A stretch of 64,000 nucleotides of DNA from Leguminivora glycinivorella (taxonomy: Eukaryota; Arthropoda; Insecta; Lepidoptera; Tortricidae): the NCBI RefSeq assembly GCF_023078275.1, contig NC_062979.1, forward strand, positions 20,379,848-20,443,847. Reading direction: 5' to 3'. Position 1 is the stretch's first letter. Each line of letters opens with the position of its first letter. A program made the position numbers and the translations under genes. The notes below the pieces were generated by a model. It did no database searches, was not told where the DNA came from, and saw only the letters and a program-made list of their open reading frames with translations. Of this stretch, positions 35,026-49,478 are shown piece after piece.

Positions 35026-36584
35026 TCCACCTTATTAACTTTTTAATAAAATTAAAAGTGTATATAAGTATAAGGCAGTAATCGTATAATTCCCTGGCAG
35101 AGTATGAGACTCTGAAGTTTGGTTCAGTAGTCAACAGTACTATCGATGTCAGCTGTGGTTTGAACCTAAGATGATTTGGAAGATGTCTGTAATCGATGTT
35201 CAAGAAACCAACTTTAAAGACCCAGGGTACACTGTCCTATCCAACGTCATAATCGATTTTCGCAGGCGTATCGTAGCTAGCTCTTCCTTTCTCTCTTCTT
35301 GCTGCTGCGTAGCGTAGCGATTGTCAGTGGCTAGGCTGGCAATTCAGATATTTCCGAGCATCTTGGTCGATTCGGTAAATCTTGGATGGCGACTGTACCT
35401 TTATCATCCTCCTTGCGTTATCCCGACTTTTTGCCACAACTCATGGGAACCTAGGGTCCTCATTGACAACTAATCCCAACTGTACCTTGTTGAATCAAAA
35501 ACCCAACACAATAGTTTTCGATTACAGACCTTAAAGTTGCATTTAAATAAATAAGCTTATAACTTTCAGAGAAAATCGAGATTAACTTCGACTTGAACTA
35601 CGAAGAAGAGACCGGTGCTGATGGCAAGCAACATTGGAAGACCGGCCAGTGGGTGCACGACTTCAAGTATTTGGGGAAAAACGTATTGGAGTTTGACAAC
35701 TTGTTCGGTGGAAACGAAGTTTTGGGTAATTTCTTTTTATTTGTTTTTAGACTCCGTTTATAATTTTTTTATGACATGAATTTAAAAAGTAAGGGAGTAT
35801 CAAAATATCATGTCTGAAATATGTTAGCATACTTTACGTTTACTTTATTTGAGACAAAGTGTCATTACAAACCTACGCTAATGGCACTACTGATATCACC
35901 GCATCGCAATTATCGGAAGTAAATAGTTGTTGCCAGCTTGTATCTGCAGAACTTAAAGTCTATGTAGGTTTTTTTTTCGCCATCCCATTTTTGGCCTACT
36001 TCGCGACAATCCCTTTATTACAACATGTATTTATTCGACTCAATTTTCTAGCTCAAGCTACAAAGAACTGATGAAGAACAACCCCAAAGAGCTAGCAGAG
36101 CTGATGGCCGCACCCGTCGTCAAAACCATCGTTGCAAGGATTATCAAGAACCTCAAGATCTTCTTTGATGCGATACCCGTGGAAGAGTTTGCCCTGGATT
36201 AGAGAAATGGTTGTACGTTGTTGGTTATGAATAAAGACGATTTTAAATAACATGATGAAATTATTAATTGCATTGTTTATACCTATACATACTATACTAT
36301 ACTATTTGGATTAAACTGGTACTTACCTAACTAAATGGTATTTTCAATGGTTAGATACGAAAAAACTACGTCTTGTAAATATACTAGTAAGATAATTTTA
36401 GCATGATACTTAGCGAACATAAATCGCTTTCGCTTCGTAAGTGTATCTTAGCTTTTTCTATCACTTTTCTGTAATAACGCTCGAATCTAGAGCAAAGCCC
36501 AACTGGGGAAGTACCTCTGCCTTACAGAAAACCACAGCCTAATAACACTAAACCCTACTCATAATGTTGTGTTCCTGCCAGTGA

Positions 36585-36852
36585 TTAAGGCTGCCAGAGC
36601 TCAACGAGGGTGCGGTGTGCTGGTGACGGAAGGACCTACGGAACTAATTCGTTCCGTCTATTATCCTTCGAGTCGTCGGCAACCCAAACCCTCCTTAGAA
36701 CTTGTACACTTTTTTTGCTGTGTACTTAACACAGCAAAAAGAGTGTACATGTTTCTAATGGGTTGGCAACGCGCACGTGACACTCATAGGTGACGGTAAC
36801 CGCTTTCTATCAGGCGGACCATAGGCTTGTTTGTCACCGACGTAGTTAAAAA
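36585..36852 (+). mobile_element. Right-copy SINE-like retroposon
   Basis: Counterpart of 8790-9062, with a shorter A-run. Confidence 0.4.
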
Positions 36853-36885
36853 AAGGCAGGCTGCGTTTCGATGGCCAGGTAGTGC

Positions 36886-37321
36886 TAATAACTTTTTCAC
36901 CACACCAACTAATAAAGGCTTTGCTATTCGAAAACAGATAGCAAAATTGCATTTTATTCACAAGAGTGCAAAGTAATTTCATACAAATTTTAACTTGATG
37001 TCGTAAGCTGGCTTGTAGAATTTACCTATTAAATGATGATTTTGACTCATAAAAATCTAACAAATTGATGGATTTGATTTAATTTGATGTTTTAGAGTCA
37101 GTATTTTGTTCGTGTTGGTGTGGTGAAAAATTTTGTGTTTCACTCGGTGGCAAAGTTTGTATAACTTTCATGACTTGAAACCTCGCAACGCTCAAGATTC
37201 CACTTTTTGAACCACTCGCTGCGCTTGCGGTTCAATATTGGAATCTTTCGCTTGCTCGGGTATCAATATTGGCACGTGCGGTTAAACAACTACTTTGCCC
37301 CTTGTAAAACAAATAACTATT
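36886..37321 (+). mobile_element. Right-copy family B element
   Basis: Counterpart of 9095-9532, identical apart from C-run lengths. Confidence 0.55.
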
Positions 37322-37697
37322 AACATTTCTTTACTTCAAAATAAAAACATTAACACCTTAGCTACGGCAATGACGAGGCACACTGACATTTTATCCTGCC
37401 AGGCGGCGCCTGTGCTAGTGTCATTCATATGTGAGAGAGAGAAAAAATATCTTCTTCTCGCTCTTACATATGAAATTCTGTATCTGTGCAATGGACTATT
37501 GAGGTGTCGCCATCTGTCATAACCTTTGAGTGTGCCTCCTCATTAGTGAACAGCGCAGAACTATATATATGCATCGGGTCGATTAGATCCATTTGTGACA
37601 TTATCTGGGTAAAAGGACCTTATTGTCGCTTACGGCGTTTTGAGCAATGTTCGTATACAAATACGACGCCGCGGGACGTAAGCGCCATCGACAATAA

Positions 37698-37927
37698 AGC
37701 TAGGAACATACTACGCGGACGTCCGTCGTAAATCGACCGCGGACGGGAATCTGGACAATGGAAATACACGTAACCGTGCAAACTATCGGTCGACGGACGT
37801 GGACGTGGCCTTGAGCGCATGGACGTCCGATCGAAATCTGGCTCGCTGGATGTTTTGTTCCGTGCACACTGATCGGTCGCGGTCGCGGTCGATTTACGAC
37901 GGATGTCCGCGTAGTATGTTCCTAGCT
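37698..37927. mobile_element. Right-copy Harbinger-like MITE
   Basis: Identical to 9908-10137 with TAA on both sides (37695-37697, 37928-37930). Confidence 0.7.
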
Positions 37928-39462
37928 TAAGGTCTCTTTACTCAGATAACATCACATTTACAGGTTTGATACTAGGAGATAGGTCCAGTGGCGGGGCGTG
38001 AAAATTTTCGTTGGTAAAGCGGGGTTTTTGGAATCTGTTTTGTATGGACTTCTACAGATACTAGAGAATTTTAGGGAACCCGTTGGGAATCCAGTTGTAT
38101 CGACGCTCCGCCACAGATAGGTACTAGCCAGGTATTATTATCAAGTATAGGTACTAATAATACAACATGAGAAACAAGACTTAAGTCGTGTTGGTTATAT
38201 TTTAACGAGCATACAACTTAAGCTTACGTAAATGGAGCATCAGTTCCTTGAACAGAGATAATATTTATATGAAGAATATAATTATATTATGTATGAGGTA
38301 GTTAAAAGAATGGTATTATTTGCTTTAATTTCTTCTAGCGACCCGCCTCGGTTTTGCATGGATAGATAGACAGAAGAACAGTGCAAAAATTTGAACTGGT
38401 TTCGGAGCAATGCTTTGCAGCATTTTAATATGTTTAATAAATTAAGATGACAGATTTTAAAATTACGATTCTTTAGCTCTACTTTAAGTTTATTTATAAA
38501 ATTTTAAAGGTCAACTTCATTATTAGCATATTTTGGCGGCCAAACAACTTAATAGTCACTTACGTAACATTAGAAATAATTAAAAATGCTTAGTTTATAC
38601 AGATTATTAATTAATTTTAATTAAGAGCTTGAGAACGGGTTATAAACGTTTTTGCACTAGACTAGAATATAGGTAGGTACTATAATTTTGCATTTGGTTA
38701 AAAATACTTAGTAATGAATTACTCTTGAGAGTTTTCGCACTACGAGTACCTACGTGCAAGTTTACCAGTAGGCGTAGAACTATTTCTATGGTCATTTTAA
38801 AGATAAAGATAAATATATTTATTTGCATTAAGCATTACCACATACAAGATGTTAACAGTTACATATTGGTAAGTTTACATACTTAACCAAATTTGGTATG
38901 CAAAAGAGATACTTAAGACTAAACTTACAACTAAAAACAAAACACTTGGTCCGATTTATTCCGATTTTCTTTTCCGTAATTCTTCGGATTCACTACGTAA
39001 ATTACGTAAATTCTTCGGATGTAGTGAGGTCACAGTCATAGCAGCGTCATACACTCTTTTTGATAAAAAAACTAAAATACTTACGCAAGAAAGAGGTCAG
39101 GGAGAAGAAAGTAATATGATTCCGAGCCAAAAACGTGAAACTTGATAACTACTAAAAGTACAGTACCTAAACATACCAAATACGGTCGATTTGAAAACTG
39201 CTCCAAATTTTTTAAGTCTTCTAATCTCCCCATTAATAATAAAAGGCCTCTAAACACCCCCATTAAAATAGGAATTCTAATTAAACTGTCAACATTACAA
39301 ATCTCAGCGTTGGCATCACAATAAACCGTAAAGGAACAATTATTTTCGATCTTCACACGGCGCTCCGTATAAAAACGTCAACACTGCTATGAACTTAAAA
39401 CATGTGGCCGATCGTTGTTTATTTTTAGAAGGGAACTGTAAGTTCTAATATAGTTTATTGGG

Positions 39463-39750
39463 TTGATATGTGATATAACGCTTTATTTAGAACTGATGGG
39501 TACTCGTACCTATTACAACCATGGCAATGTAGAGCATAACTCAATACTGATAGAACATAAGCATGGAACAAGGGCAGTAACAGCGCGAAAATTTGATGTT
39601 CCCCGTGTTAGTAATTATTTTGGAGATAGAACTCTAAGGAAAAGAATCCCGTATTTAATGAATAGTCTACCCGAGACCATTCGACAAGAGAAAAATAAAA
39701 ATAAATTTAAAAGCGCCTTGAAACTGTACTTGTTGCAAACACTTGAGTGA
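39463..39750 (+). pseudogene. Right-copy LINE C-terminal remnant
   Basis: Same 95-codon frame as 11674-11961. Confidence 0.55.
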
Positions 39751-41794
39751 CAACTGCATACATGCAAGTGCCACTTAAGTGAACAGTTAGATTAAGTAAA
39801 ATAAAATATAAGTATAAACATGAGATACAAAGAGACTCATACCTGCAGTCAAACTGTATATACAGTTTTGCAGGAACTTGCTTAGATTTAAGACCTGTAC
39901 TGTGCATTAATAATAAACAATAAAATAATAATTAGTCGCTACCAAGAATATGAAAGGCTACATTTTTGTGCAACTTGGCCGCTCCGATACATGAGGTACA
40001 ATAAAAGACCCTTTTCAAGACCCTAAATAGTAATTTTCATACAATTGTATTCATGTACATTATATTACAGGAAAAAGTGTTAGTATTTCATCAGCTGAGT
40101 ATTACAATGAAACAAAAGCAAAAAGAAGGAAGAACGGAAGACATGCAAGTAGCATGGGTGTTCTAAACATTTGAAAAAAGAACATTCTGTAGAACGTTTC
40201 CAATTCGAACCAATTAGAGATGTGGCCGGCCGATACCGACATCATTATTTTGACAAATAGATGATTAGGTCCGATGTGATGATCTACGAACGATACTGTC
40301 TATAATTACCTTTGCTGACTCGACTGTTTTGAGACAAGTTTTTTGTAGGTTAAACTTGGGAAAACTATTATTATGTTTGTTTATTTGTTGTAAACTTTGT
40401 TGCACATGATTATTAGTAAACTTCATAATAAGTAGTTATGATTGTTCAAATCAATTCAAATAAATAAATAACAAAACAACTCTAGAACAACTTGGGACTT
40501 GGGAGGGTAATGTCTATTATGCCTGTCAAGGAGGGCATTGTTTTTTAAAAGTCTTCATAAAACAAGAGGAATATCTTTCAAGATTTCCTTTTTGAGGATC
40601 AAATTAATGTGTTATCAACCTTGCAAGAGTTTCAAGGGACGACAGTTCATAAATCATAACATAGCTAAATGTAAGAACGCCTAGAAACTATTGTAACAAC
40701 TGAAAGAGACAACTACATTTGCATAAAATCACTCTACCACTTGTAAAAAAATCCCAATCTATCTCGTTGCAATTCAAAAAATACCGTCGGAGTATGACAA
40801 AAGAAGGGTTTGCATGCATTTCACTACTAAAACATGCTCTGTGATATAATTATGACGATTGCACTTTGTTACAATTTACCAGCTAAAACTCTAACATACA
40901 TGGTCTACAAGGGTGCTACCCTTAGTCCGATATTTATTACGATTTTAATGCAATTAAACGAAAACCGTGACACGCGACAGGCCCAATCTTGACAGAATAA
41001 CAAATGAACAGAGGCGTAGCTAACCGACAATCAATAACAAACGGATACGGAGGGGTATCTGTGGAAAAATCGCACACTACATGCTTGGGTATGTTGCTGT
41101 TAAGTAGTAAGAGTTGGCGCAAACAGGTCGTTTGTTCGCTAGACACTCCCCTCATTTTGTCGGCGTTTTTTATGTTAAATCTTATATAGTAACATTAGAG
41201 ACCATTTATACGGTACGAGTACGAGTTTTATTACATTGCGGTATTTGATGGCGGTGCAAAATTGTATGTAACCTCAATGCCCGCAATGTAACTAAAATCG
41301 CATGCGAGTTCGCACGCCGTCTAAATCAGGCCTTAGTGCCAACACTGCCAACAGCTGGAGATATTTGATTTTGTGTAAGATTACAATCACTTATCCCTAT
41401 GCATCTTGCCTACAGGGTTGCGATAGCCGCAAAGTTTTTTTAGTTACAAAATTCAATGTCAAATGGCAGAATCGCACTTCCTTATTTTTACAAATAGAAG
41501 TCCGTTGTCACGTTGGGTGGCTGACAGAAAGTCGTCGCTGCAGAGTTACAAGAAAATTGCTGGAGGCTGAATGTGACTTGTCTAGAACCAGGGTAATATT
41601 CTGGTGGGTATAAAGAAGATAAGCTAAGCTCAGCAGTGGGGGAGTGAAGCCTAAAATAACAAAGATGATAGTAAAAATAGCGTTTCTTGTTACGAAATAA
41701 AACCGCTAAACGTTTTCAATGTAACTGCCTACCTAATATCTAATTTTAATTGTGGTTTGTGGGATTTCTTCTACCACTTTTGCAACATCTTGTA

Positions 41795-42049
41795 ATAGGC
41801 TAGTTTCCTACTAGTCAAATCAGCTTCTTTTTATGAACTGTCAAAACAATTTGTTAATATGGAATTACTATGAAATACTGAGGAGTGACGTCACGATCAA
41901 TTCATTTACTTTATATCTTTCTCTTTGATTCATTAAATAGAAATCATGTTTAAACATAACTACTGTCCATATTTTTCTTCTAATTATGTGGTGCTTTATT
42001 TCGTGCACTGCATAAAATATTTTATTTTAAGTATAGGAAACTAGCCTAT
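41795..42049. mobile_element. Right-copy MITE with ATAGGCTAGTTTCCTA ends
   Basis: Counterpart of 14006-14260, same length and TA flanks. Confidence 0.7.
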
Positions 42050-42922
42050 TATAATAATATCTGGGCGCGTACTAAGTACCTGTTGCATTAAATTTTTATT
42101 ACTTATGTTATTCAACATATAGGAAGAACTTACACCCACAGAAGTTAGACATTTTGTTAAGTACTTTGTAAATAATTTTTATTTTAATTTATGTTTCGAT
42201 CATATACGTACATGTCTTCATTCCAAAGAAGAATTTACAACTAGGTTACTTGAAAATAAATAATACTGCTCGTCTTTTTTGATGCTAAAATTCACAATCG
42301 TTCGTATGCGCCAGACCTAACACCATTTTCGAAATCGTAATGCACCCATTCGAAGGGATGAGTCACGTGGCGTTCGCGTGCAGTGCCGCACCATTTGATC
42401 CGTAAACGCACTATTGCTACTCCAATAAATATAAACGTCGTATCAACCTTTGAGTTTCGTACTGACATACGACCTTTTGAAAATAATGACGGACGCTGAG
42501 GTTTGATATATTGAACTTTAAAAGGTCTTAAGCGCCGCGAGTTTTCATACTACTTTACACCTTTTAAGAGTAGCGTTCTAAGGGCCCGTGGAGAATTTAA
42601 TGGCTGATAATATTGATATTATGGGAATTAATAGGAAGTTGGTGGCAAGAATATGGTGGTTCTTTAGGGTGAATGTATCGTTTGTTATTATTTTGTAACT
42701 GCAGCGTAACAATTCAGCTCCATTTTGCCTTTGTGTATTTAATAATGGACCAAAGCCAAGGGTCGGTCAACTATCGAGGAGAAGAATAATTTGAAGGTAC
42801 ACATCGCCAGTTTTAGAAATGTTGAGACAAATGATGTTTTGGTATGATTTTTTTGGTTAGGGCAAATCTAACAATGCGGTGATTTTAATAGCACAAACTT
42901 TGCTACTCTACAGAGTTACATT

Positions 42923-44165
42923 GATATGACCAGGCCTCGGATTATTTTTCGCATGGTAAGATGAAAGAAAACTATGGAGTCGATATTAAAATTAAATTGT
43001 TATTTATATCCATACTCATACTCATTCAGTTAATTAAGAACGAAATTAAATTATAAATAAAATAAATCATATGAATAGAAATAAATTATATTGTAAATAA
43101 AAATAAAATAAAATAAAACATTACTTTCGTAATGTGCTCCTAGTTTCCAATATCCATAGTTACAGGGATTAGTGTCTCAAAATCTTGACAAGGTATGGCA
43201 TGTGCATTGACCATTTCAAAATTACAATTGTAAAACGAGTAAATAATGGCAACTTTTTCCATATTTTCTGGGCTAAAACTGGTTCTATTTCTATATTGGT
43301 TGAAAATCCACTTGTGACTTGAAAAAGATCGTTCTACGTCAACGGAAGTTAGCGTAGCATATTCTAGAACTCGCTCAAATTGTTCAGTACTTGCCATGTG
43401 CCTTAAGTCTATGAAGTTAAGTTTTTAGTTGAGTTATAGTAATATCACACAGAGTACACACTATAGCTGATTGGTCGGCATCGTACGCCGCTAAGGCTCG
43501 TGATATGGTTCTATCCAACTTTGAATAAAAGACGACGTTTGCTGAGATTTCGTTTGGTGGAGAATACTATTAACATGTTTTAAAATAAATGTGTGTTTTA
43601 ATTGCGTTAGCTCTACTCCACAACACACACACGACACAACACATTTCTCATGATCGTATTTTAGATCTTTGTAAGGTTCTATCCAGTATAAAATTGCAGA
43701 AACTTGCGGATCAGACATAATTGTTTACGTAATTATTGCACGCACCGATTGCAATAAATAATTAAGTGACACATCGCGTCGCGTCGTGAATGATTGACAT
43801 GACATTGACATGCAAATGATTTTTGATAAATCAGCTAGTACTTAGCATTACGTTTACCGCAACAAAGTAGTCTGAACCAAACAAAATAGTAACTAATTTG
43901 ATATAGTTACAGGGTAAATGTAACCCTTTACCAAGCAAAAGGCTTCCCAAATCACACCACATAAATAATTTTAATTACATTCAGTAAGATTAATTTTCGA
44001 TTAACATTTTCGATCTGTCAACCTGCACAAGGGACAAAAGTATTACGGGACTAAGAAAATTAGTGAGTATGAGTATGAATATGAATTAAAGTTTAGTTTT
44101 AATATCGACTCCATAGTTTTCTTTCATCTTACCATGCGAAAAATAATCCGAGCCCTGGATATGAC
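42923..44165 (-). mobile_element. Right-copy hAT element with 8-bp TSD
   Basis: Element 42931-44157, 1227 bp, with GATATGAC at 42923-42930 and 44158-44165. Transposase remnants lie at 43140-43397 (C-terminal) and 43491-43718 (BED-like). Confidence 0.88.
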
Positions 44166-44419
44166 TCTGCTGGTTTCACTATAATAATATGATCCTATTT
44201 GTCATCTAATAATAGTACTATAATATACGCAAATCATTGTTTGTTAAGTATACATTTCTACCGTTATTAATCTTAATAAATTATTCCAGCTAGATTCGGA
44301 CAATACATATATGTCTTTTACGCAACACTGCACTGCTTAAAATTTATGATATCCGCGTATCAACCTTAAATATTTTAGAAAACACAATTGTTAAAGTTAA
44401 AACAGTTAACAAACGAACT

Positions 44420-44731
44420 GGGGATCGATTTTTGAATTTCGAACGCACGAATTCGCCGTTCGAAAGTCTGTGAAAAACGACGTAATGCTATTTTTGAAGA
44501 AGGACGTCTAGTAATTTTAAAACTAGTGGTAATGACCACTCGTTTTCGATTCTGTTAGTAGAATTTAAATCGCTGGTCGTGGAGATATTATGGAACGAAT
44601 TTCACGAAATCGAATGGCCGGAATGGATGGATACGGGATTATGTCACTAAAATACCGGTTGAAAACAGTGACGCTTATTTTCAGTGACAATTTTCTGAAT
44701 TCGAACGCGTGAGACTCATAAATCGATCCCC
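44420..44731. mobile_element. Right-copy MITE with GGGGATCGATTT ends
   Basis: Counterpart of 16631-16942, same length. Confidence 0.5.
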
Positions 44732-44950
44732 TGATTCGACATTATTCATCATTTAAAGTAAATGGTCATGTTCACAAAACCCAAGATGGTTTAGGCCTCG
44801 AACTACGGATCACTTAGGTCCAATTAGTCTTATCTATCATCTAACGTCAGCGGATCCGAACCCTCAAAATTACATCAGAGGCAAAAACAAAGAATGTGCG
44901 CAGTCATACAGGTGGCCGGTTCTGTATTTGCGGTTTGATACAAGACCGCT

Positions 44951-45139
44951 AGATTTCGCTTTTTAAAATGTGAACTAGGTAAGGACATTTCCCAACGCCT
45001 GGTTGACGCGTCTGGTGACCAGAGGGCTGGCAGCTACTTTGGCCAGCGATTAAGCTTGGCCATTCGAAAAGGCAACGCTGCCAGCCTACTGGGCACAATT
45101 ACCGCTGACGAAGACCTGGGGAGCATTTTTTATTTGTAA
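44951..45139 (+). pseudogene. Right-copy C-terminal transposon coding remnant
   Basis: Same 63-codon tail as 17162-17350. Confidence 0.4.
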
Positions 45140-47743
45140 ATATATTTTAAGTTAATTAGTTTTAAGTTGTACATAATACTGCATTTCATTTTTATTGAGT
45201 CTAGTAAGTTATATTGTTGTATAGGTACATATTGTATTTATCTGTCCTTATATATTAAAATAAATTTTATGGTAACGGAATGTTTTTAGAAAACAATGAC
45301 ATCGAATTCAGCAAGTAAACCAAAAGATGGATATCACTATTGTAGTACAGGCAGGCATGCATACAACGTCGTCCCTTTCGCACTAATTGTAAGTGCGATA
45401 GGGGTATATAGCGTATTTCGAAAAATATGCAATACTGAGTTTCTTATCAGTTTTTTTACGTATAAATAGTACAATTTTACTTACGTATATATATTTTTTG
45501 AAATAGCTACCTACTTACTTTTTTTACAAGAATATTGTTTATGTAATTTATTTTTATTACATTTAATAAGTTTTTTCCGATTTGCTCACGGTCAAACTAA
45601 CACGCTCCTCCTCGCTTCGCTGGTCTTCGCACCTAACTGAACTCTGTCATATATGATTATACTGGCAACATAGTCCTTGAACAGAAAAGTGCTACTTTGC
45701 TCCCTCTTAACAGGGAACAGTACTTTTTCCGAATGGGTGATTGTAAAAATTATTTGTAAATTGCCTAATGTTTCGTTGCGATACGTTATTTGTTCATTGA
45801 GAGTTGCTTGATAATCTGCTTTACAATAATTCTGCAAAATGAAAAGTTGCCATACAAAAAGTTGCTAAACGTTAGTTGTCAAAATAAAACTTCGGCAAAA
45901 TGTTGGTTGGTAAATAAAATTCGGCGAAAAATAGTTTTGCGAACAGGCAGAACACCGAGATTTACGTAATTATTTTGTGGTATCCTGAGTGATGAGATTA
46001 CTCCTGCTGGCATTTCGTCACTATCACGGTTTGCGGCTCACACTAAATGCTAGAGTGTCACTTGCAAACTTAAATACGAATCAAAATAAGTACTTATACC
46101 TACCAATTTATAAATTCTGAATCGGCATACAACTTACGTACGGTACACTATTTTAAAGAAGGACGGAAGTGACTCCAAATTTCAATTTATATACGACTTT
46201 TTTTAAATGACAAATGGAGTTAGTTCCTTTAAGTAAAAAAGAACACAATGAATGCCGTTAGAGAGCTATTCCGCAAATTAAATTTGTAAATAAGACTCAT
46301 GACTTGGCAAATGGTTTGGATTACTTGCTTATTTTGTTGACAATTGGTGGTTATATTAGTAATCGATATACCTACGTGAGCATTTTTTTCTTTTCCCTGT
46401 ATTCCCCTGTTCCACTATATGGTATCTGTTAGGCCACTTAGTATGCTTCATTATCAGTCTAATATAGCTTTAATATTATGTTTTCAAAACTGACTAGAAA
46501 CAAATTGTTTTTCTTAAGAAGCTTATCATTAGTCAAATTAATACATCGATAATACTTCTTCGACTTTGTGTAGGATTTTAATGCCAGGAAACAATGCAAA
46601 GTCTTATTAATTATTGTTGTTATTGAGTATATAATTGCTTTTATAACATCTCTTTAATCTGCTTCTTTACCTGGTCGTTTTATCATTATCATCTTTGTGT
46701 ATGCGCCCACTGATGGGCATATGCCTCTTTAATTTTCCTGTAAGTAACCCGATTTCCTCTTGTTCTGTTGTTGGAGTCCTCATGTTGCTGGAGATGTGTC
46801 TTTAGACTGGTAGTTTTTGAGCGAACCCTCTACTCTAGGGCATGCTTTCTTCATGTCTTATCAGGGGCGGCTCACTCCGCGATTCTATCGGCGCGCTGCA
46901 AGTACATGCTTGCGGCCGCGAGTTCGCGGCCTAATCAGGGGTGGCGCGCGTTCTCACGGAACGCACGTTCGCACGTTCTATTGTTACTTTCCGTCGCGAG
47001 TGTTTTTTTTAAGGTTCTTATGCGATGTCCGCTTGTGGAATGGCTAATAATGCTTAGTTAAATAGATATAAAATAAACACCATAGGACATTTTTACACAG
47101 ATCTACTATTAATAAGTACCCCGGAAAGGTTCAATAAGGCTTGTCATGTTGGAACTTAAACAAAAATATATAAATACTATAGATATACCTAGAAAGTACC
47201 CAAGACTTGAATATAATAAGTATAACATTTTATCTGAGTATTAATTCGTTTTAATCCATAGGCAACCCTATCGCCGGACGCCGCGCACGTGCGGCTCGTT
47301 TCTTTGTAAGAATTTTGTAGGCATTTAAAAAGGCGGCATGTCGTGAACATCAAAGCAGTGGGCCTTCTGTACTTGTACTATTATATATTCTGTGGTCTTA
47401 TAGAGCTTAGCTAATCTACAGCTACATCTCTAAAATATTACGCACAAATGACTCAATATATATTCCTCCTGACCGATTTCAGCCAGAGCGACTGTAAGTT
47501 CTGGTGCTAGTAGTTTTTAATTTGGGTTATTATTATTATTTTCCGCTCTCTGGTGTGCCCTAAGATGGCTCGCGTATCCAATATTTCTGCTGAATACTCG
47601 CGTGCATTCACGGACACGTGAGCACACCACCAACAAACTTGTAGGGAATGGAGGTTGGCGGCCGAGCCTTAACTTCATCTCGCTTTGTGTCGAGTTCAGT
47701 ACACGTACCTACATTAAACAGTGAAATTTGTTTAGCACAATAA

Positions 47744-47985
47744 TTACATACATACTATCACGCCTGTATCCCATGAAGGGGTAAGCAGAGCACATGAAAC
47801 TTCTCAAGTTTCAGTGCCACTCTTGGCAAATAAGGGGCTAAAAGAAAACGAAAACTGTGACATTGCAGTGACAGGTTGCCAGCCTCTCGCCTACGCCACA
47901 ATTTTCCCCATATCCCACAGTCACCTTCTACGACACCCACGGGAAGAAAGGGGGTGGTGAAATTCTTAACCCGTCACCACACGGG
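47744..47985 (+). mobile_element. Right-copy family C repeat
   Basis: Counterpart of 19955-20194. Confidence 0.5.
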
Positions 47986-48010
47986 TAACAATAATTATAA
48001 TTAGTACTCT

Positions 48011-48537
48011 CTACCTCTGGCTTGCCTTGGCTGGCCGTCCAGAGTGGGGTCGTTAGGGCTACATGCCCCCTGGGGCAGAAGTGAAAATTTGCATAAGACG
48101 CGAGTTGGTACAGTGGCTTAACAGCCACTGGGCAGAAAGCGGTGTACACCTCTCGACACCCTTGAGTTCTCACACCGGTGTTGCCCTTGAGCCATCTTGG
48201 ATGTCGCTTTTTGTGGGGGCCCATCTTGTGGGGACGAGTCACCGTCTGCCGGAAATAAAATTGGATACCGTTTTATTAGGCAGGCGTCCGGTTTTTTATC
48301 CATAGCCCAGTAAAATAATAGACCAGTTCATTTTAGATTCCATTAACTCTCAAATAGTCCTTACACCCTGGCGGGTGTTGCCTCTGCGTGAGTCCCATGA
48401 TACGGGCAAGGGCAACATCCGCTCGGTGTACCCCTTACATTTCATTAAAGTGTCGAAAGGGCCTCTACGCGTTGGCTTCGGCCCCGCGCACGCCTCCCAA
48501 AGGTCCGGAACACCATTGTTCCGTGATGGGAAAGACA
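48011..48537. mobile_element. Right-copy GC-rich retroelement-like segment
   Basis: Counterpart of 20220-20745; one T-run difference (48290-48297) alters the overlapping frames. Confidence 0.3.
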
Positions 48538-48859
48538 TACAAATATTATAATTATATAACACAAAAACAATATTAGGGCTGTAAATTAATACATTCGGTA
48601 CTAAATTAAATCATGCAATTATATGACGTTTGACCAACTACACCAAACCTTATATCAGCAAGGCATTCGCTTTTACAAATGCAATGGAACAGAAATTCCG
48701 CTAACTAGACATCCTATTCAAATATAACATTTCCACATTAGCTAGCACGCAATCTGAAATACGGAATTAAATATTAACTGGTAAACAAAACAGATTTTGA
48801 GCCTTTATGTTGGAAGTGTGAGGTTTATATTCCTCTGTTTGTTTTGTTTCCATAGGTTT

Positions 48860-49478
48860 GTTTTCAATAGTGACTGACCGAAACATGTTTTCTGGCCGAA
48901 ACCGAAAGTTCGGCCATGACTCTAGTTTCGGCCGACAACGCCACCTGAACGCCCAACGCAAAAAAAAGACAAGGCCCACTGGTGGCCGAGCCGGGAATCG
49001 AACCCGGGTCTTCGGCTTACGCGGCTAACGTGATTACCACTAGACCACCCGCCCGCGTATTTCAATTTATAATAGTAATTTGTGACTACTTGAAAAAAGA
49101 ACAATAAAAAAATTTTCAATAAAATAATTTGATTTGTTCCCTAGTTGTTTAGAGGATTTGTTAAAATCGCTGAAAAAATATATAAAATCGTTTTTATACT
49201 CATTTTAACCAAACCCTACTCATATTCTTGTATAGGTATTGTGAGAATTTTTATTATTTTCTGAGTTCACTATTTTATCATTTGTTATTTTTTGAACTCT
49301 TATCACCTTATCAGAAACTTTAAAATCCGGGAAAAGTGAGCCCAAAGCGACCCAAATTACAACTTTGTAAAAATTCGGCCATTTTTTTGCTGAAACTGAA
49401 ACTACGGCCGAAACATGATTTTTTGGCCGAAACTGGCTGAAACCGAAACCGAACCTTGGGTCGGTCACTAGTTTTCAC
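48860..49478. mobile_element. Right-copy hAT-like GGCCGAAAC element
   Basis: Element 48868-49470 with GTTTTCAA / GTTTTCAC flanks, as in 21068-21684; two extra T's inside. Confidence 0.65.
48983..49054 (-). tRNA. Right-copy tRNA-like sequence with encoded CCA
   Basis: Same 72 bases as 21191-21262; same missing U33. Confidence 0.5.

Larger units (their letters stand above)
29479..36202 (+). pseudogene. Right-copy takeout/JHBP gene, frameshifted
   Basis: Exon equivalents are 29479-29537, 30269 to about 30480, 34097-34227, 35570-35725 and 36052-36202. Exons 3 and 4 match the left gene. Exon 1 has one extra base near its end (59 versus 58 bp). Exon 2 has many small indels and no recognisable donor. 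Exon 5 lost one A from the AAAA after GCTAC, giving ACAAAGAACTGA, a stop after six codons. As written the gene cannot encode the protein. Because the lesions are homopolymer or noise-type and cluster near a contig start, sequencing error is at least as likely as true pseudogenisation. Confidence 0.75.
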
